Assembly (NCBI RefSeq): GCF_014133895.1 | Contig: NC_050731.1 | Location: 434,001-498,000, forward strand | DNA: 64,000 nt | Direction of reading: 5' to 3' | Origin: Torulaspora globosa | Lineage: Eukaryota > Ascomycota > Saccharomycetes > Saccharomycetales > Saccharomycetaceae | Part shown: positions 60,309 to 64,000 of the stretch, piece after piece | Layout of the letters: every line of letters starts with the position of its first letter | How positions within the stretch are numbered: position 1 is the first letter of the stretch | Position numbers and translations under genes: made by a program | Notes under the pieces: model-generated | What the model was told of the DNA's origin: nothing | What the model saw: only the letters and a program-made list of their open reading frames with translations | Database searches by the model: none

Positions 60309-62546
60309 ATGACTGCTCAGGAGAATATGATAGTGCATAGGTCGCGGTTTGTGGAATTTTCGGCGGGAAATATAACGGCATTGGCGTTTTCACACAAGTC
60401 TGACGCACAGAAGCTAACGCCATCCGAGCTGCGTCTTGCTTTGGGAAGATCTGATGGAAGCATTGAAATTTGGAATCCCAGGGAGAACTGGTTCCAGGAG
60501 CTGGTTATTCATTCCGGAAGAGATAGATCTATCGAGGCGCTGTGCTGGAGAAATGTTCCTGGAGAAGCTTTAAGACTGTTTTCCATTGGTGGTTCCACGG
60601 CTGTTACCGAGTGGGATTTAGCTACTGGATTACCTCTCAAGAACCATGACTGTAATGCCGGTGTGATATGGTCGATGGCAATCAATGAATGTCAGGACAA
60701 GTTAGCAGTTGGTTGCGATAATGGTACAGTCGTTATCATCGACGTATCAGGTGGCCCCGGGTGCCTAGAATACGATACTATTCTGACGAGACAAGAGGCT
60801 AGAATTCTTACATTGGCTTGGAATAAGGATGACTACGTCATTGGTGGATGCTCAGACGGTAGAATTAGAGTTTGGTCAGCACTGAAAGGTGCGGATGATA
60901 GAGGCAGGATCATTCATACGATGAAAGTGGATAAGTCTAAAAAGGAGTCTACACTGGTTTGGTCGGTTTTGTATCTTCCCCAGTCTCACCAAATAGTGTC
61001 CGGTGATTCGACAGGCTCTGTCAAGTTCTGGGACTGGGACCACGCCACATTAACGCAATCTTTCAAGACTCATATGGCGGATGTTTTGACCCTGACGCGG
61101 GACGTGGCTGGGAATAGCGTCTTCAGTGCTGGTGTCGATAGAAAGATATTTCACTTCCAAAGGAACCATAATGGAGCACAGAAAGATGCCAAATGGGTCA
61201 ACACTTCAAATAGGCTTATTCACGGGAATGACGTAAGGGCCCTATGCTCCTACCAATCGAAAGGTGCTGATTTCCTGGTCTCGGGTGGTGTAGAGAAATG
61301 CTTGATTATAAACTCTCTATCTGCTTTCGCAGATGGAAAGTACCGTAAGATGCCATTATTGGCCTCCATTTCGAAGAATATGATCATCAATAGAGAGCAA
61401 AGGCTCGTCGTCTCGTGGTATGCATCAACAGTCAGGATATGGCATGTTGGTCAAGACTTTGACGGTAACAATAACTACAGGTTGGTTTGCAAAATGGTTT
61501 TGAAGGACGAACAAAACATCACTACATGTGCCATCTCTCCAGATGGTCAAGTCCTTGTTGTTGCAAGGCCGTCCTTAACGAAGCTATTCCATTTACAACC
61601 GCTGGAAACTAAACTAAAGGTGACAAAACTCGATAATAGCTTACTCTTAAGAACAGGCTGTAGTCTCGTACAGTTTATCGATAACTCAAGGATCGCCGCC
61701 TGCTCCACCGATGGCGAGTTATTCACAGTTGACTTGGAGTCGGACCAAGATGATGAGATGTCTTTGATCGAGCTGCCGGAGGTTCCGCAGACCAAGAGTA
61801 GCGCCAAGATCCCGTATATGAACAAAATCAATCACTTAGTTGTTGGGGGTGACCTGCTGGTTGTCGGACGCACTTGCGGTGCAGTGGATATCGTAAATCA
61901 AACTACGAATGAGTCTAGACCGTTGGTTCGTCTGATGAACTTCATAACGGCTATGCTATTAAACAAAGAGAGAGAAAGCATCATTTTGGTAACTGCAGAG
62001 AATAAAATTTACGAATTCAACCTAAAATCCGGTAAGCAGCATTCAAGTCTGCTCACCGACTGGTCCAAAAACAATACAGATAATTTACCTATGCAGTTAC
62101 AGAAGTCAACTGACAAGGTTCTTGGGATATCCTATACCGAAAGTGATCCGAATATGGTGTGGTTCTGGAGTTCATCTTGGATATCAAGAATCAACTTTTC
62201 CCAAGATTTACCTCTCAGTAACAGAAGAAAAGCCAAAAAGCACGATCGTGATGGCTTAACGATTACTGATGACAGTAACTTTATGGATGATCTGGCAGAT
62301 GTTGAAGATGAGAACAACTTGGAACTAACAGAAGCGCTCCAATTTCTGTCAAGCCATACAAGAAGGTTCAAGCCCGAAGGAACGAGCAAGAGCAAAGATG
62401 AGAAGAGTTTTTTCTTTACTGATAAATATAAGCTCATTTATCATGCCGATCTTATAGCTGAAAAGGAACTTATAATTGTGGAAAAACCAAGTCAGGCCGT
62501 GGGACCTCACCATAAGGCAGTAGATCTACCGAAGTTGCTATTTTGA
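60309..62546 (+). CDS. UTP4: t-UTP subunit of the SSU processome, Utp4
   Basis: The product is 745 aa (776 aa in S. cerevisiae). It has two tandem WD40 propellers. The first starts VHRSRFVEFSAGNITALAFS, with SDGSIEIWNPRENWFQELVI and QIVSGDSTGSVKFWDWDHAT. The second occupies about 340-620. The C terminus is acidic then basic. Utp4 belongs to the t-UTP/UTP-A complex, which binds the 5' ETS of pre-rRNA in the nucleolus. PAC and RRPE motifs upstream fit this role. Orthologue of YDR324C; convergent with YHR078W. Confidence 0.96.
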   Translation: MTAQENMIVHRSRFVEFSAGNITALAFSHKSDAQKLTPSELRLALGRSDGSIEIWNPRENWFQELVIHSGRDRSIEALCWRNVPGEALRLFSIGGSTAVTEWDLATGLPLKNHDCNAGVIWSMAINECQDKLAVGCDNGTVVIIDVSGGPGCLEYDTILTRQEARILTLAWNKDDYVIGGCSDGRIRVWSALKGADDRGRIIHTMKVDKSKKESTLVWSVLYLPQSHQIVSGDSTGSVKFWDWDHATLTQSFKTHMADVLTLTRDVAGNSVFSAGVDRKIFHFQRNHNGAQKDAKWVNTSNRLIHGNDVRALCSYQSKGADFLVSGGVEKCLIINSLSAFADGKYRKMPLLASISKNMIINREQRLVVSWYASTVRIWHVGQDFDGNNNYRLVCKMVLKDEQNITTCAISPDGQVLVVARPSLTKLFHLQPLETKLKVTKLDNSLLLRTGCSLVQFIDNSRIAACSTDGELFTVDLESDQDDEMSLIELPEVPQTKSSAKIPYMNKINHLVVGGDLLVVGRTCGAVDIVNQTTNESRPLVRLMNFITAMLLNKERESIILVTAENKIYEFNLKSGKQHSSLLTDWSKNNTDNLPMQLQKSTDKVLGISYTESDPNMVWFWSSSWISRINFSQDLPLSNRRKAKKHDRDGLTITDDSNFMDDLADVEDENNLELTEALQFLSSHTRRFKPEGTSKSKDEKSFFFTDKYKLIYHADLIAEKELIIVEKPSQAVGPHHKAVDLPKLLF

Positions 62547-62727
62547 AAGTATATGGACGATCCTCACGCGTCGTTAGAGATGGAGATGAGCATAATTCCA
62601 TAACCAAGTCACAACAATCACTCCTTATGTAATATCCGTATAACTCTCCATGAGTAAAATCTCTCGGACTATCGACCTCCGAATGCGTGCTATTGAGAAA
62701 CGTATATCTTACCTAAAAATCTCTTTG

Positions 62728-64000
62728 CTAGGCACTTGTCCTGGCCCAGGAATGCGGTAGTGATGCGGTTCGTTCAGCGAGTTTGATGCAAACGAAGGTT
62801 GAGATGCACGAGATTGCATATATGAGCTCAAACCATTTGTCTATAACCACATTCGCGACAGTAAATCGTTCATCCAAAAGTTCATTTACCTTCTCTGAAA
62901 CATCGAACGGTAAGTTTGATCGGATAGACAATAGAGTTGCCACGACATAAATTCCTGCCAGCTCTGAAACGATCAGATTCTTAATGATCGATGGTGATTT
63001 CTTTTGGCTCCTTTTGCTTGGACGTTTATTATACGATGGAAGCTCTTCAAAGTTTGTGCTGTTTTGCATAACATACATTGCTAAAACACGAATCCTATTA
63101 GGTAGCAGTGCAATTAGGAAGGATATAGTTGTTGCAACGGTAGATAGGGAGCACACGAACAAGGATATCGATAGTATTAGCGAAATCTGCTTCGTCAGCG
63201 AATCAACTTCGTATTGATATTGGAAACGAAAGAGCAACAAATCCATGATGTTAGCAATCGAGATGGCAAGAGGATCTGTAGTCCATTCTGTATCTTTGCT
63301 GCTTGTACTGAAGAGATGCGGTATCGTCCTGGTGAAAACTGTAACTGTCTTATGGATACAGTAGAACAGGAACACAACATGGGAGGCTTTTTTAGCAAAT
63401 TTTACATGCGGAGGAAGCCGAAGCCTTTCTTCAAGCCTTCCTATCTCCATTCTTAATGAACCTACACCTTCTGCGAGTTGCTGCTTCGTGACAGTTGCGG
63501 ATTCTTCGGGATATTGTTCCATATTTTTCAAAGTTTCAATAGTGTGTTGGATTTCTCTCTGATATAGTTCTATCTGCTCTTGCAAGCTCTTGTCTGATAT
63601 CCATAAAAGAGATTCAGTAAAATACTGCTTCCTCTGCTTGCTGTATTTTGGGGAAAACCGTCTCTTGACTGTGCAGAATGTTGAGTACAAGGATGAAGTT
63701 GATGCTACTCCAGCCAGATTGGCCATGATTGTAACCCCTGCGACTGAAAGCCTCGTTAGCATGCTTTCCGCATGATGGAAAGGCCCCAGAGCAATGTAGT
63801 TAAGAACCATTATGAGTAAAGCGACAATGCCACACGAGAGAATAACCAGTCTATCCAGGTCAAACTTCTCCTCGAAGAACTTGTTCAGCAGTGACATAAC
63901 GATGAAGAGAGGTTGGACGAGTATCAAAAGCGCAGATAAAAGCATTGACACCAACGGCCATACCCATTTGGTGATAAAGTCTGCGGTTTGCTGAACATCA
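62728..64000 (-). CDS. Multispanning membrane protein, YHR078W-like, cut by the window edge
   Basis: The C-terminal 423 codons are present and the frame is still open at base 64000. S. cerevisiae YHR078W is 552 aa, so about 130 N-terminal residues lie outside. Roughly seven hydrophobic segments are visible, the first two being MLLSALLILVQPLFIVMSLL and LVILSCGIVALLIMVLNYIA. A hydrophilic helical loop (about 110 residues, LQEQIELYQREIQHTIETLK) separates the first group from the rest. The layout resembles GPHR/GTG-type proteins, but I am not sure of the family. Identification rests on position beside UTP4 and IRE1 plus topology. Function is unknown. Confidence 0.75.
   Translation of the reverse strand, partial: DVQQTADFITKWVWPLVSMLLSALLILVQPLFIVMSLLNKFFEEKFDLDRLVILSCGIVALLIMVLNYIALGPFHHAESMLTRLSVAGVTIMANLAGVASTSSLYSTFCTVKRRFSPKYSKQRKQYFTESLLWISDKSLQEQIELYQREIQHTIETLKNMEQYPEESATVTKQQLAEGVGSLRMEIGRLEERLRLPPHVKFAKKASHVVFLFYCIHKTVTVFTRTIPHLFSTSSKDTEWTTDPLAISIANIMDLLLFRFQYQYEVDSLTKQISLILSISLFVCSLSTVATTISFLIALLPNRIRVLAMYVMQNSTNFEELPSYNKRPSKRSQKKSPSIIKNLIVSELAGIYVVATLLSIRSNLPFDVSEKVNELLDERFTVANVVIDKWFELIYAISCISTFVCIKLAERTASLPHSWARTSA

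Overview
This is a 64 kb stretch of nuclear DNA from a budding yeast of the family Saccharomycetaceae. Genes are compact and mostly intronless. The two spliced genes, RFA2 and SAE3, use textbook yeast signals (GTATGT; TACTAAC or AACTAAC; CAG). Nearly every protein aligns from end to end with a Saccharomyces cerevisiae protein as I know it. The gene order interleaves two pairs of S. cerevisiae chromosome segments. Positions 1-25 kb merge YOL130-YOL137 (XV left) with YNL309-YNL318 (XIV left). Positions 26-64 kb merge YHR078-YHR086 (VIII right) with YDR324-YDR333 (IV right). This is the pattern expected of a lineage that split before the whole-genome duplication, such as Torulaspora, Zygosaccharomyces, Lachancea or a relative. 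The genus cannot be fixed from this window alone.

Left half, in order: ALR1 (Mg transport), STB1 (G1/S transcription), ZIM17 (mitochondrial Hsp70 chaperone), SKP2 (F-box), GAS4 (spore-wall glucanosyltransferase), RFA2 (replication protein A), EMW1 (TPR protein), DAL82 (allophanate induction), ATP11 (F1 assembly), PHA2 (phenylalanine synthesis), HRT1 (SCF RING subunit), MED7 (Mediator), PFK27 (6-phosphofructo-2-kinase), PFS2 (mRNA 3' processing), BSC6 (MFS) and an HXT14-like sugar transporter. A long convergent gap (25032-25960) marks the junction to the second ancestral block.

Right half: NAM8, IPI1, RQC1, STE12, SAM35, IRC3, KSP1, GPI8, UBX5, LRP1, an unrecognised 172-aa gene, a possible 65-aa membrane protein, PEX3, SKP1, a single YSP2/LAM4 sterol transporter, SAE3, IRE1, YCG1, UTP4, and YHR078W cut by the right edge. 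Three SCF-related genes (SKP1, SKP2, HRT1) lie in the window but not adjacent to each other.

The most informative non-coding signals are a cluster of seven pheromone-response-like elements upstream of STE12 and five Rgt1-type CGGAAAA motifs upstream of PFK27. Others are RRPE/PAC ribosome-biogenesis motifs at IPI1, UTP4 and probably LRP1, an MCB box at RFA2, CACGTG boxes at IRC3/KSP1, DAL82/ATP11 and STE12, and a 10-bp-arm palindrome upstream of ALR1. I saw no tRNA gene, transposon, LTR, centromere or CRISPR array. The best candidates for something undescribed are the two unrecognised ORFs between LRP1 and PEX3.
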